Part shown: positions 21,503 through 30,549 of the stretch, in pieces | Numbering within the stretch: the first letter of the stretch is position 1 | Layout: every line of letters begins with the position of its first letter | NCBI GenBank assembly: GCA_042434945.1 | Contig: CP170191.1 | Span: forward strand, 1,240,001-1,304,000 | Origin: Escherichia hormaechei_A | Lineage (GTDB): Bacteria > Pseudomonadota > Gammaproteobacteria > Enterobacterales > Enterobacteriaceae | Reading direction: 5' to 3' | Length of the DNA: 64,000 bases | Notes under the pieces: model-generated | What the model was told of the DNA's origin: nothing | The model's database searches: none | The model's input: the letters and a program-made list of their open reading frames with translations, nothing else | Position numbers and translations under genes: made by a program

Positions 21503-22746
21503 TGGCGATGCCTTTATCGTTATTAATTGGCCTGCGTTTTAGTCGCGGACGGCGGCGCGGCGGCATGGTGTCGCTGATCTCTGTCATTTCTACCATTGGT
21601 ATTGCCCTCGGCGTGGCGGTATTGATCGTCGGCTTAAGCGCGATGAACGGCTTTGAACGCGAACTGAATAACCGCATTCTGGCGGTGGTGCCGCATGGTG
21701 AAATCGAAGCGGTAAATCAGCCATGGACTAACTGGCAGGAAGCACTGGATAACGTGCAGAAAGTGCCGGGTATTGCCGCCGCTGCGCCGTATATCAATTT
21801 CACCGGACTGGTAGAAAGTGGTGCCAATCTGCGCGCAATCCAGGTGAAGGGCGTTAACCCACAACAGGAACAGCATCTGAGCGCATTACCCTCGTTTGTT
21901 CAGGGGGATGCCTGGCGCAATTTTAAAGCGGGCGAACAGCAAATTATCATCGGCAAAGGCGTGGCGGATGCGCTGAAAGTGAAGCAGGGCGATTGGGTGT
22001 CGATCATGATCCCCAACTCGAATCCCGAGCATAAACTGATGCAGCCAAAACGTGTGCGTTTGCACATTGCCGGTATTTTGCAGTTGAGTGGTCAACTCGA
22101 TCACAGTTTTGCCATGATCCCGCTGGCGGATGCCCAACAATATCTTGATATGGGTTCCAGCGTGTCAGGTATTGCCCTTAAAATGACGGATGTTTTCAAC
22201 GCCAATAAGCTGGTACGCGATGCGGGTGAAGTGACCAACAGCTATGTTTATATTAAAAGTTGGATTGGTACTTACGGCTATATGTATCGCGATATCCAGA
22301 TGATCCGCGCCATTATGTATCTGGCGATGGTACTGGTGATTGGCGTGGCCTGTTTCAACATCGTCTCCACCTTAGTGATGGCGGTGAAAGACAAGAGTGG
22401 CGATATCGCAGTATTAAGAACGCTGGGGGCGAAAGATGGTTTAATTCGCGCCATCTTTGTCTGGTATGGATTGCTGGCAGGGCTGTTCGGCAGCCTGTGT
22501 GGTGTGATTATCGGCGTGGTGGTTTCACTGCAACTTACCCCGATTATTGAGTGGATTGAAAAGTTGATCGGTCATCAGTTCCTCTCCAGCGATATCTATT
22601 TTATTGATTTCCTGCCATCGGAATTGCACTGGCTGGACGTCTTCTACGTACTGGTCACAGCATTGTTGCTGAGTCTTTTGGCAAGTTGGTATCCGGCGCG
22701 GCGCGCAAGCCGAATTGATCCGGCGAGGGTATTAAGTGGCCAGTAA
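21502..22746 (+). CDS. lolE: Lipoprotein-releasing ABC transporter permease LolE
   Basis: A 414-residue paralogue of LolC that receives the lipoprotein substrate. The N-terminal transmembrane helix follows MVSLISVISTIGIALGVAVLIVG. A large periplasmic domain follows, then three C-terminal helices (AIMYLAMVLVIGVACFNIVSTL, the GLLAGLFGSLCGVIIGVVVSL region, LLLSLLASWYPARRAS). It overlaps lolD at TAATG. It matches K-12; the sequence type changes again just downstream at nagK. Confidence 0.96.
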
Positions 22747-22800
22747 TTTCGTCATGGTTTAGCGGTCTTTTGGCCGCTGAATCAAACAGAGGAATGCATC

Positions 22801-23712
22801 ATGTATTACGGATTTGATATTGGCGGCACCAAGATTGCGCTCGGCGTGTTCGATAAAGACCTTAAGCTACAATGGGAAACCCGCGTACCCACGCCGCGCG
22901 AAAGCTACGATGAATTTTTAACCGCCATTGCCGCGCTGGTGGCGCAAGCGGATGAACGCTTTGGCGTCAAAGGCAGCGTCGGCATTGGTATTCCGGGTAT
23001 GCCCGAAACCGACGATGGCACGCTGTATGCCGCCAACGTTCCTGCTGCCAGCGGCAAACCGCTGCGTGCCGATCTTTCTGCTCTCCTTGAGCGCGACGTG
23101 CGCTTAGACAACGATGCCAACTGTTTTGCTCTCTCAGAGGCCTGGGACGACGAGTTTCGTCACTATCCGCTGGTTATGGGGCTGATCCTCGGAACCGGCG
23201 TGGGGGGCGGGATAGTCATTAACGGTAAGCCCATTACCGGGCGCAGCTACATTACCGGCGAATTTGGTCATATCCGTCTGCCGGTGGATGCGCTGGATGT
23301 TGTCGGACGTGATTTCCCGTTGATCCGCTGCGGTTGTGGTCAGCACGGCTGTATTGAGAGTTACCTTTCAGGCCGTGGGTTTGCATGGCTTTATGAACAC
23401 TTCTATCATCAGAAACATGACGCCCCCCAAATCATTACCCTGTGGGAACAAGGGGATGCGCAGGCGCGAGAGCACGTTGAACGCTATCTCGACTTGCTGG
23501 CCGTGTGCCTGGGGAATATCCTGACCATCGTCGACCCGGATCTGCTGGTGATCGGGGGAGGGCTGTCAAATTTCACTGCGATTACGGAACAGTTGTCCGG
23601 GCGTCTGCCCCGACATTTATTGCCGGTCGCCCGCGTGCCGCGCATTGAGCGTGCGCGACACGGGGACGCAGGAGGCATGCGCGGAGCCGCATTCCTTCAT
23701 CTCACCGATTAG
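22801..23712 (+). CDS. nagK: N-acetyl-D-glucosamine kinase
   Basis: A 303-residue ROK-family sugar kinase that phosphorylates GlcNAc from cell-wall recycling. It has the ATP phosphate-binding motif FDIGGTKIALGVFD at the N-terminus, the catalytic Asp in LDNDANCFALSEA (~residue 107) and the ROK zinc motif GHIRLP to CGCGQHGCIE (His plus three Cys). An AGAGGAATGCATC leader precedes the ATG. Clearly diverged from K-12 (for example DKDLKLQWETRV), unlike the lolCDE genes before it. Confidence 0.95.
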   Translation: MYYGFDIGGTKIALGVFDKDLKLQWETRVPTPRESYDEFLTAIAALVAQADERFGVKGSVGIGIPGMPETDDGTLYAANVPAASGKPLRADLSALLERDVRLDNDANCFALSEAWDDEFRHYPLVMGLILGTGVGGGIVINGKPITGRSYITGEFGHIRLPVDALDVVGRDFPLIRCGCGQHGCIESYLSGRGFAWLYEHFYHQKHDAPQIITLWEQGDAQAREHVERYLDLLAVCLGNILTIVDPDLLVIGGGLSNFTAITEQLSGRLPRHLLPVARVPRIERARHGDAGGMRGAAFLHLTD

Positions 23713-23726
23713 TTTACGAGGTTATT

Positions 23727-24548
23727 ATGCTGTCGCGTCGCCAGGGTCGACTCAGCCGTTTTCGCAAAAATAAACGCCGCTTACGTGAACGCCTGCGTCA
23801 GCGGATCTTTTTCAGAGACAGGATGATGCCAGAAGCGATGGATAAACCCAGAGTGGTGGTGTTGACCGGGGCGGGGATCTCCGCCGAATCCGGTATTCAG
23901 ACCTTCCGCGCGGCGGACGGACTGTGGGAAGAACACCGAGTTGAAGATGTGGCGACGCCGGAAGGTTTCGCCCGCGACCCGGCGCTGGTGCAGGCGTTCT
24001 ACAACGCCCGCCGTCGCCAGCTTCAGCAGCCGGAGATTGCACCGAATGCGGCGCACCTGGCGCTGGCAAAGCTGGAGGAAGCGCTGGGGGATCGTTTTCT
24101 GCTGGTCACGCAGAACATCGACAATCTTCACGAAAGGGCCGGAAACCACAACATCATTCACATGCACGGCGAACTGCTCAAGGTGCGGTGCGCATGGAGT
24201 GGTCAGGTGCTGGACTGGAAAGAGGACGTGCTGGACGAAGACCGCTGCCACTGCTGTCAGTTCCCTTCGCGTCTGCGTCCGCATGTGGTCTGGTTTGGCG
24301 AAATGCCGCTGGGAATGGATGAGATCTACAGCGCCCTGGCTATGGCGGACGTCTTTATCGCCATTGGTACCTCAGGACATGTCTATCCGGCGGCAGGATT
24401 TGTTCACGAAGCGCGACTGCAAGGTGCCCATACGGTGGAGCTTAATCTGGAGCCAAGCCAGGTCGGGAGCGAGTTTGAAGAGAAACATTACGGTCTGGCG
24501 AGCGAGGTGGTGCCAGCCTTTGTGGATAAACTCCTGAAGGGGCTGTAA
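23727..24548 (+). CDS. cobB: NAD-dependent protein deacylase CobB (sirtuin)
   Basis: A 273-residue class III sirtuin that removes acetyl and succinyl groups from lysines. It has a basic N-terminal extension (RFRKNKRRLRERLRQRIFFR), the long-isoform form, then VVVLTGAGISAESGIQTFR for NAD binding. TQNIDNLHERAG and the catalytic His in IIHMHGEL follow. The zinc-site cysteines are in KVRCAWSG and DRCHCCQF, and a GTSGHVYPA motif is present. It ends LLKGL, about six residues shorter than K-12. An internal start at the MDKPRV methionine (near 23838) would give the short isoform. Confidence 0.94.
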   Translation: MLSRRQGRLSRFRKNKRRLRERLRQRIFFRDRMMPEAMDKPRVVVLTGAGISAESGIQTFRAADGLWEEHRVEDVATPEGFARDPALVQAFYNARRRQLQQPEIAPNAAHLALAKLEEALGDRFLLVTQNIDNLHERAGNHNIIHMHGELLKVRCAWSGQVLDWKEDVLDEDRCHCCQFPSRLRPHVVWFGEMPLGMDEIYSALAMADVFIAIGTSGHVYPAAGFVHEARLQGAHTVELNLEPSQVGSEFEEKHYGLASEVVPAFVDKLLKGL

Positions 24549-24550
24549 GA

Positions 24551-24579
24551 GTAACGGGCGACATTGCGTCGCCCGTTAC
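24551..24579. terminator. Bidirectional hairpin between cobB and potD
   Basis: GTAACGGGCGAC-ATTGC-GTCGCCCGTTAC is a 12-bp perfect stem between two converging genes. There is no clear T-run, so its efficiency is uncertain. Confidence 0.6.
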
Positions 24580-24582
24580 GCA

Positions 24583-25629
24583 TTAACGTCCTGCTTTCAG
24601 CTTCTGATAATACTCTTCATAAATGCTGCTGGCTGCGCCAACGTCATTCTGCCATTCGCCATTTTTAATGGTTTCAGCATCCGGGTAGAGCGTTTTATCG
24701 TTCGCCACTTCCGGGCTTAACAGCTTACGCGCCGCAAGGTTTGGCGTTGGATAACCGATAGTTTCGGCAACCTGTTTTGCCACATCCGGGCGCAGCAGGA
24801 AGTTGATCAATTTCAGCGCGCCTTCTTTGTTTTTGGCATTTGCCGGGATCGCCAGGCTGTCCATCCAGAAAATGCCGCCTTCTTTCGGCCATACCACGTC
24901 AATTGGCGTACCCGCCTGGCGTGCAACGAAAGCAGAACCGTTCCAGATCATGCCGAGGTTAACTTCGCCTTCCATGTACGGGTTAGCCGGGTTATCGGAG
25001 TTAAAGGCTGCCACGTTTGGCATCAGTTTTTTCAGCTCGTTATATGCAGCTTCAATCTCTTTCGGATCGGTGGTGTTACCGGAGTAGCCCAGCTTACGCA
25101 GCGCCATCTGGAACACTTCACGGGCATCGTCGGTCAACAGCAGGCTGCCTTTGTACTCAGGCTTCCACAGATCGGCCCAGCTGGTGACAGATTTCGGATC
25201 CACCGCATCACCGTTAACACCAATCGCCGTCGCACCCCAGATATACGGAATGGAGTAATCGTTATTCGGGTCAAACGGCTTATTGAGCATGTCTGGATCG
25301 AGATTGCTGAAGTTCGTTAACTTCGACTTGTCGATCTTCTGGATCATCCCTTCTTTACGCATTTTATCGACGTAATAGGTTGAAGGAACCACCAGGTCAT
25401 AGGCACCGTCTTTGTACGTTTTCAGCTTGGCATACATGGTTTCGTTCGACTCGTAAGTCGAATAGATAACCTTAATACCGGTTTCTTTGGTGAACTGTTC
25501 AAGCAGTCCTGGCGGCACGTACTCGGTCCAGTTGTAGAAATACAGCGTGTTGTTGTCATCGGCGTGAGCGGCGCTCATGCCCAGTGCCAGAGCACCCGCC
25601 GCGAGCAGGTGGCGTGACCATTTTTTCAT
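24583..25629 (-). CDS. potD: Spermidine/putrescine-binding periplasmic protein PotD
   Basis: A 348-residue substrate-binding protein of PotABCD. The signal peptide is MKKWSRHLLAAGALALGMSAAHA; the mature protein starts DDNNTLYFYNWTEYVPPG. Polyamine-contact segments are present, including YSTYESNETMYAKL, VPSTYYVDKMRKEGM and IWNGSAFVARQAG. It appears identical to K-12 PotD. Its start overlaps the potC stop by 4 bases (ATGA), and it is the last gene of the leftward potABCD operon. Confidence 0.97.
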   Translation of the reverse strand: MKKWSRHLLAAGALALGMSAAHADDNNTLYFYNWTEYVPPGLLEQFTKETGIKVIYSTYESNETMYAKLKTYKDGAYDLVVPSTYYVDKMRKEGMIQKIDKSKLTNFSNLDPDMLNKPFDPNNDYSIPYIWGATAIGVNGDAVDPKSVTSWADLWKPEYKGSLLLTDDAREVFQMALRKLGYSGNTTDPKEIEAAYNELKKLMPNVAAFNSDNPANPYMEGEVNLGMIWNGSAFVARQAGTPIDVVWPKEGGIFWMDSLAIPANAKNKEGALKLINFLLRPDVAKQVAETIGYPTPNLAARKLLSPEVANDKTLYPDAETIKNGEWQNDVGAASSIYEEYYQKLKAGR

Positions 25630-26420
25630 TTAACGTCCCCTGTGTTACCTTTCGTTTTATCACGAGCAATAAGCTGGCTGGCAATAACCATCACCAGCGA
25701 CAGCACCAGTAATATGGTTGCCAGCGCGTTAACTTCCGGCGATACGCCGACTTTGACCATCGAATAAATTTTTAACGGCAGAATTTCATAACTTGGTCCG
25801 GTGACGAACGAAGAAACTACCACATCGTCCATCGACAGGGTAAAGCTTAACACCCAGCCCGCCGCCACCGCTGGCATTGCCAGTGGCAGAATGATTTTTC
25901 GCAGAATGGTAAATTCGCTGGCACCGAGATCTTTCGCCGCTTCCAGCATCCGCACGTCAAAACCTTTCAGGCGCGAATACACCGTCACCACCACAAATGG
26001 CAGGCAGAAGGTGATATGCGAGAACAGCAGCGACCAGAAGCCAAGCTGAATACCCAGCAGCATAAACAGCACCAGCAGCGAAATTGCCATCACGATATCT
26101 GGTGACATCATTACCACAAACAGCATTCCGCTAACGAACGGCTTACCGCGAAAGCGATAACGGTACAGCGCAACTGCCGTCAGTGAACCGATAAGCGTAG
26201 CAAACGTCGCCGAAAACACCGCCATTGTTAGTGAATGCTGCGCTGCCTGTAACAGGCTGTCGTTGTTCATCAGCAGGCTATACCATTTGGTGGTAAAACC
26301 CTGCCAGTTGATGCCAAAGCGCGAGCTGTTAAAGGAGTTCACAATCAAAATAATGATTGGGATATACAGGTACGCGTAGATAGCGGTCATAAAACCGCCG
26401 CGAAGCAGTCGACCGATCAT
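25626..26420 (-). CDS. potC: Spermidine/putrescine ABC transporter permease PotC
   Basis: A 264-residue inner-membrane permease with six predicted helices and the EAA loop MLEAAKDLGASEFTILRKIILPL, which docks the ATPase PotA. The start and stop overlap neighbouring pot genes by 4 bases. Sequence is K-12-like. With PotB it forms the polyamine channel. Confidence 0.97.
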   Translation of the reverse strand: MIGRLLRGGFMTAIYAYLYIPIIILIVNSFNSSRFGINWQGFTTKWYSLLMNNDSLLQAAQHSLTMAVFSATFATLIGSLTAVALYRYRFRGKPFVSGMLFVVMMSPDIVMAISLLVLFMLLGIQLGFWSLLFSHITFCLPFVVVTVYSRLKGFDVRMLEAAKDLGASEFTILRKIILPLAMPAVAAGWVLSFTLSMDDVVVSSFVTGPSYEILPLKIYSMVKVGVSPEVNALATILLVLSLVMVIASQLIARDKTKGNTGDVK

Positions 26421-27274
26421 TCGAGTTCCACCTTTTTATTCAGCAGACGAGAAGCGCGCCAGTAAACCAGCAACATCAGGCCCATTACGATAGTCAGCGT
26501 AATGCTGGTGGCTGCACCAAACGGCCAGTCACGAATATTGAGGAACTGTACCTTGATGACGTTACCGATCAGCAGGTTTTTCGCACCGCCCATCAGGTCG
26601 GACACATAGAACAGGCCCATCGCTGGCAGCATCACCAGCAGACATCCGGCAATAATTCCCGGCATCGTCAGTGGAATAATGATACGGATAAAAGTCTGTA
26701 ACTTGCTGGCACCGAGATCGCGCGCCGCCTCAAGCAACGGCTTATCCAGTTTTTCGATACTGGAGTACAGCGGCATCACCATAAACGGTAGCAGAATGTA
26801 AACCAGACCGATAATCACCGCACTGGGCGTGAACATGATACGAATTGGTGTGTCGATAACGCCCAGCCAGAGCAAAAACTCGTTGAGATAGCCTTTGGTG
26901 CTGAGGAAAATTTTCAGCCCGTAGATGCGAATCAGTGAGTTGGTCCAGAAGGGAACAATCAGCAGAAACAGCAGCAGCGGACGCACCTTGTGTGGTAGCT
27001 TCGCCAGAAACCAGGCAAACGGGTAGCCCAGCACCAGGCAGGCGAGGGTGGCGATCAGCGCCATATTCAGCGAGTGCAATAGCACTTCAAAATAGAGCGG
27101 ATCGAGCAGACGCGTGTAGTTATCCAGCGTAAAGACCATTTTGACGAAACTGGCGTCGTCGCGGGTCAAAAAGCTGGTGCCAATGATCATCAGGTTGGGC
27201 AGAAAGACAAACAACACAAGCCAACCGACAATAGTGACAATCACTACATTCTGGAACTTACTTGTGTTCTTCAT
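26417..27274 (-). CDS. potB: Spermidine/putrescine ABC transporter permease PotB
   Basis: A 285-residue permease with six helices and the EAA loop PLLEAARDLGASKLQTFIRIIIPLTMPGI. It overlaps the 3' end of potA by 17 bases and potC by 4, the normal arrangement. An internal start at VIVTIVGW is used in some annotations; the longer start MKNTSKFQNV is kept because it falls inside potA as in E. coli. K-12-like. Confidence 0.95.
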   Translation of the reverse strand: MKNTSKFQNVVIVTIVGWLVLFVFLPNLMIIGTSFLTRDDASFVKMVFTLDNYTRLLDPLYFEVLLHSLNMALIATLACLVLGYPFAWFLAKLPHKVRPLLLFLLIVPFWTNSLIRIYGLKIFLSTKGYLNEFLLWLGVIDTPIRIMFTPSAVIIGLVYILLPFMVMPLYSSIEKLDKPLLEAARDLGASKLQTFIRIIIPLTMPGIIAGCLLVMLPAMGLFYVSDLMGGAKNLLIGNVIKVQFLNIRDWPFGAATSITLTIVMGLMLLVYWRASRLLNKKVELE

Positions 27275-28394
27275 CAGCCAGTACGACCTCCCAGCTTTCT
27301 ACCCAATTAATGGCCATTTTTTGGTCGAGAGAGTGGTCAAAGTCAGGGTCGTCTTCATTGAAGAATTCGCTGACCATCACCATCTTGCCATTTTCCAGTT
27401 CAACAACCGACTCCAGCGTCATGCCTTTGTAGTTACGCTCACGAACGTAACCAATCAGCCCTTCAGCGTGGTTGTCGTCGTTAATCTCTTCAACACGTAA
27501 GTCTTCCGGGCGCAGCAGAACATGCAGTTTTTGCCCCGGTTCAACGGCGAAGTTAACGTAGATATTACATTCGCGGCCTTCAACGTTGGCGCGTACGCGC
27601 TGCTCGTCTAGACGTTCGATGACAGTGGCGTTAAACATATTGATTTCGCCAATGAAGCCGGCAACAAACAGGTTTTTCGGCTCTTCGTAAATTTCGCGCG
27701 GTGTACCATCTTGCTCAATACGACCCTCGCGCATCACCACAATCCTGTCTGACATGGTGAGCGCTTCTTCCTGATCGTGAGTGACAAAGACGAAGGTAAT
27801 ACCAAGCTTACGCTGTAACGCTTTCAGCTCGTTCTGCATTTGCTTACGCAGTTTGTAATCCAGCGCTGAGAGCGACTCATCCAGCAACAACAGACGAGGC
27901 TTGTTAACCACCGCGCGAGCAATGGCGACGCGTTGCTGTTGACCACCAGAGAGCTGATGCGGTTTACGTTGAGCGAAGGTTTCCAGTTGCACCATCCGCA
28001 GGGCTTCCATCACGCGGGGCGTAATTTCAGCAGCGGGGGTTTTTTGCATGCGCAACCCAAAGGCCACATTTTCGAACACGGTCATGTGGGGGAAAAGTGC
28101 GTAGCTTTGGAAAACAGTGTTCACATAGCGGTTTTCCGCCGGAACGTGGGTGATGTCCTCGTTATCCAGCATGATGCGTCCGGAATCAACAGTTTCCAGA
28201 CCTGCAATCAGGCGAAGAACGGTTGTTTTACCGCAGCCAGAAGGGCCAAGCAGCGTGAGGAACTCGCCATTGTTGATAGTCAGATCCAGCTGGGGAATGA
28301 CCTCTTTACCATCAAAGCATTTGCGAATTCCCGCCAATTGCACCAGCGGTGAAAGCGAACTCGGTTGTTTATTCAATTTTTTACTCTGTCCCAT
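27258..28394 (-). CDS. potA: Spermidine/putrescine ABC transporter ATPase PotA
   Basis: The 378-residue ATPase energising polyamine uptake. Walker A is LGPSGCGKTTVLRL (~residue 49). The signature is LSGGQQQRVAIARAV, Walker B is LLLLDESLSALD and the H-loop is FVTHDQ. A C-terminal TOBE regulatory domain follows (VLLRPEDLRVEE, ERNYKGMTLESVV). First gene of the leftward operon; its promoter lies in the 28395-28643 gap shared with divergent pepT. K-12-like with a MREG/MRDG difference. Confidence 0.97.
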   Translation of the reverse strand: MGQSKKLNKQPSSLSPLVQLAGIRKCFDGKEVIPQLDLTINNGEFLTLLGPSGCGKTTVLRLIAGLETVDSGRIMLDNEDITHVPAENRYVNTVFQSYALFPHMTVFENVAFGLRMQKTPAAEITPRVMEALRMVQLETFAQRKPHQLSGGQQQRVAIARAVVNKPRLLLLDESLSALDYKLRKQMQNELKALQRKLGITFVFVTHDQEEALTMSDRIVVMREGRIEQDGTPREIYEEPKNLFVAGFIGEINMFNATVIERLDEQRVRANVEGRECNIYVNFAVEPGQKLHVLLRPEDLRVEEINDDNHAEGLIGYVRERNYKGMTLESVVELENGKMVMVSEFFNEDDPDFDHSLDQKMAINWVESWEVVLADEEHK

Positions 28395-28643
28395 GTAAAC
28401 GCAACGGATGGCTTACCGATGCGGGGTTTGTGGTTAACCACCTTGGTGACTCTTAATGAGGGCGGTAATTCTACGGCAAACCGCTTGAATCGCCAATCTT
28501 TGTTGTGAATTACTGGCTTAGCTTTATATTCATTAAGGTAATGCTGATAAATATTCCCGCTTGCAGGGGTAAAAGTGACCTGACGCAATATTTGTCTTTT
28601 CTTGCTTCTTAATAATGTTGTCACAAAAAGTGAGGGTGACTAC

Positions 28644-29867
28644 ATGGATAAACTACTTGAGCGATTTTTGAACTACGTGTCTCTGGATACCCAATCAAAA
28701 GCAGGGGTGAGACAGGTTCCCAGCACGGAAGGCCAATGGAAGTTATTGCATCTGCTGAAAGAGCAGCTCGAAGAAATGGGGCTTATCAATGTGACCTTAA
28801 GTGAGAAGGGCACTTTGATGGCGACGTTACCGGCTAACGTCCCTGGCGATATCCCGGCGATTGGCTTTATTTCTCATGTGGATACCTCACCGGATTGCAG
28901 CGGCAAAAATGTTAATCCGCAAATTGTTGAAAACTATCGCGGTGGCGATATTGCGCTGGGTATCGGCGATGAAGTTTTATCACCGGTTATGTTCCCGGTG
29001 CTGCATCAGCTACTGGGTCAGACGTTGATTACCACCGATGGTAAAACCTTGTTAGGTGCCGATGACAAAGCCGGTATTGCAGAAATCATGACCGCGCTGG
29101 CGGTATTGCAACAGAAAAACATTCCGCATGGTGATATTCGCGTCGCCTTTACCCCGGATGAAGAAGTGGGCAAAGGGGCGAAACATTTTGATGTTGATGC
29201 CTTCGATGCCCGCTGGGCTTACACTGTTGACGGTGGTGGCGTAGGCGAACTGGAGTTTGAAAACTTCAACGCTGCATCGGTCAATATCAAAATTGTCGGT
29301 AACAATGTTCATCCGGGCACGGCGAAAGGAGTGATGGTAAATGCGCTGTCGCTGGCGGCACGTATTCATGCGGAAGTTCCGGCGGATGAAAGCCCGGAAA
29401 TGACAGAAGGCTATGAAGGTTTCTATCATCTGGCGAGCATGAAAGGCACCGTTGAACGGGCCGATATGCACTACATCATCCGTGATTTCGACCGTAAACA
29501 GTTTGAAGCGCGTAAACGTAAAATGATGGAGATCGCCAAAAAAGTGGGCAAAGGGTTACATCCTGATTGCTACATTGAATTGGTGATTGAAGACAGTTAC
29601 TACAATATGCGCGAGAAAGTGGTTGAGCATCCGCATATTCTCGATATCGCCCAGCAGGCGATGCGTGACTGCGATATTGAACCGGAACTGAAACCGATCC
29701 GCGGTGGTACCGACGGCGCGCAGTTGTCGTTTATGGGATTACCGTGCCCGAACCTGTTCACTGGCGGTTACAACTATCATGGTAAGCATGAGTTTGTGAC
29801 TCTGGAAGGTATGGAAAAAGCGGTGCAGGTGATCGTCCGTATTGCCGAGTTAACGGCGAAGCGGTAA
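28644..29867 (+). CDS. pepT: Peptidase T (tripeptide aminopeptidase)
   Basis: A 407-residue M20-family dizinc peptidase that releases the N-terminal residue of tripeptides. The start at 28644 gives MDKLLERFLNYVSLDTQS. Zinc and catalytic motifs are FISHVDTSPD, LGADDKAGIAEIMTAL, FTPDEEVGKGAKHFD, DGGGVGELEFE and the final FTGGYNYHGKHEFV. It matches K-12 up to IAELTA, where K-12 ends QRK and this ends KR one residue earlier. That places the right edge of a K-12-like tract at about 29.86 kb. Confidence 0.96.
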   Translation: MDKLLERFLNYVSLDTQSKAGVRQVPSTEGQWKLLHLLKEQLEEMGLINVTLSEKGTLMATLPANVPGDIPAIGFISHVDTSPDCSGKNVNPQIVENYRGGDIALGIGDEVLSPVMFPVLHQLLGQTLITTDGKTLLGADDKAGIAEIMTALAVLQQKNIPHGDIRVAFTPDEEVGKGAKHFDVDAFDARWAYTVDGGGVGELEFENFNAASVNIKIVGNNVHPGTAKGVMVNALSLAARIHAEVPADESPEMTEGYEGFYHLASMKGTVERADMHYIIRDFDRKQFEARKRKMMEIAKKVGKGLHPDCYIELVIEDSYYNMREKVVEHPHILDIAQQAMRDCDIEPELKPIRGGTDGAQLSFMGLPCPNLFTGGYNYHGKHEFVTLEGMEKAVQVIVRIAELTAKR

Positions 29868-29875
29868 TGTTTTAT

Positions 29876-29950
29876 GCCGGGTGGCGGCTACGCCTTACCC
29901 GGCCTACGGGTGCAATATGTAGGCCGGGTAAGGCGTAGCCGCCACCCGGC
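29876..29950. repeat. REP pair (BIME), perfect 32-bp inverted repeat
   Basis: The arms at 29876-29907 and 29919-29950 are perfectly complementary over 32 bp around an 11-base loop; each arm starts GCCGGGTGGCGGCTACGCC. It sits 19 bases upstream of the REP-associated transposase start. Confidence 0.92.
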
Positions 29951-29969
29951 ACATGAACAGGGAGTTCAA

Positions 29970-30461
29970 ATGTCAAACTACCGCCGCCACTACGTCCCCG
30001 GTGGGACCTGGTTTTTCACCGTCAATCTGCAAAACCGTCAGAGCGATTTACTTACTCGCCACATCGACAGCCTGCGTTCCGCTACCGCCACGGTTAAGCG
30101 TGCGAAGCCCTTTACCATTAACGCCTGGGTTATCCTGCCTGAACATATGCACTGTATCTGGACCCTGCCGGAAGGGGACAGTGACTTTTCAGCGCGCTGG
30201 CGCGACATCAAAAAAACGTTTAGCCGCAACATTGAAATGCGCCACGTCTGGCAACCGCGTTTCTGGGAGCACACTATTCGCAATGAGCAGGATTATCGGC
30301 GGCATATGGATTACGTCTACATCAATCCGCTGAAGCATGGCTATGTCGGGAAAGTCGTCGACTGGCCATATTCAACGTTTCATCGGGACGTGCGGGAAGG
30401 GTTATATCCGGCAGACTGGGCGGGTGAGATTGAGGATTTTGCGGCGGGGGAGCGGAAGTAA
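29970..30461 (+). CDS. REP-associated tyrosine transposase (RAYT, TnpA-REP)
   Basis: A 163-residue Y1/HUH-superfamily transposase. The start at 29970 gives MSNYRRHYVPGGTWFFTVNLQNR, the usual RAYT N-terminus. The HUH metal motif is PEHMHCIW (~residue 62), and the catalytic tyrosine region is DYRRHMDYVYINPLKHGYV near residue 115. It lies between two REP pairs, at 29876-29950 and 30468-30538. RAYTs bind and cleave REP DNA and are thought to spread REPs; each copy is usually immobile. It separates pepT and roxA, with no gene at this place in K-12. Confidence 0.93.
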   Translation: MSNYRRHYVPGGTWFFTVNLQNRQSDLLTRHIDSLRSATATVKRAKPFTINAWVILPEHMHCIWTLPEGDSDFSARWRDIKKTFSRNIEMRHVWQPRFWEHTIRNEQDYRRHMDYVYINPLKHGYVGKVVDWPYSTFHRDVREGLYPADWAGEIEDFAAGERK

Positions 30462-30467
30462 AACAAA

Positions 30468-30538
30468 GCCGGGTGGCGGCTACGCCTTACCCGGCCTACA
30501 TTTCGATCGTAGGCCCGGTAAGCGCAGCGTCACCGGGC
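30468..30538. repeat. REP pair (BIME) downstream of the RAYT gene
   Basis: The left arm (30468-30499) is identical to the left arm at 29876. The right arm (30509-30538) is a variant, GTAGGCCCGGTAAGCGCAGC followed by GTCACCGGGC, so the inverted pair is imperfect. Confidence 0.88.
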
Positions 30539-30549
30539 ATTAAAGCGGC

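Noticed and set aside
29874..29969. Extended N-terminus for the REP transposase
   Set aside because: These codons are translated REP palindrome sequence; the family start MSNYRRHYVPGG is at 29970.
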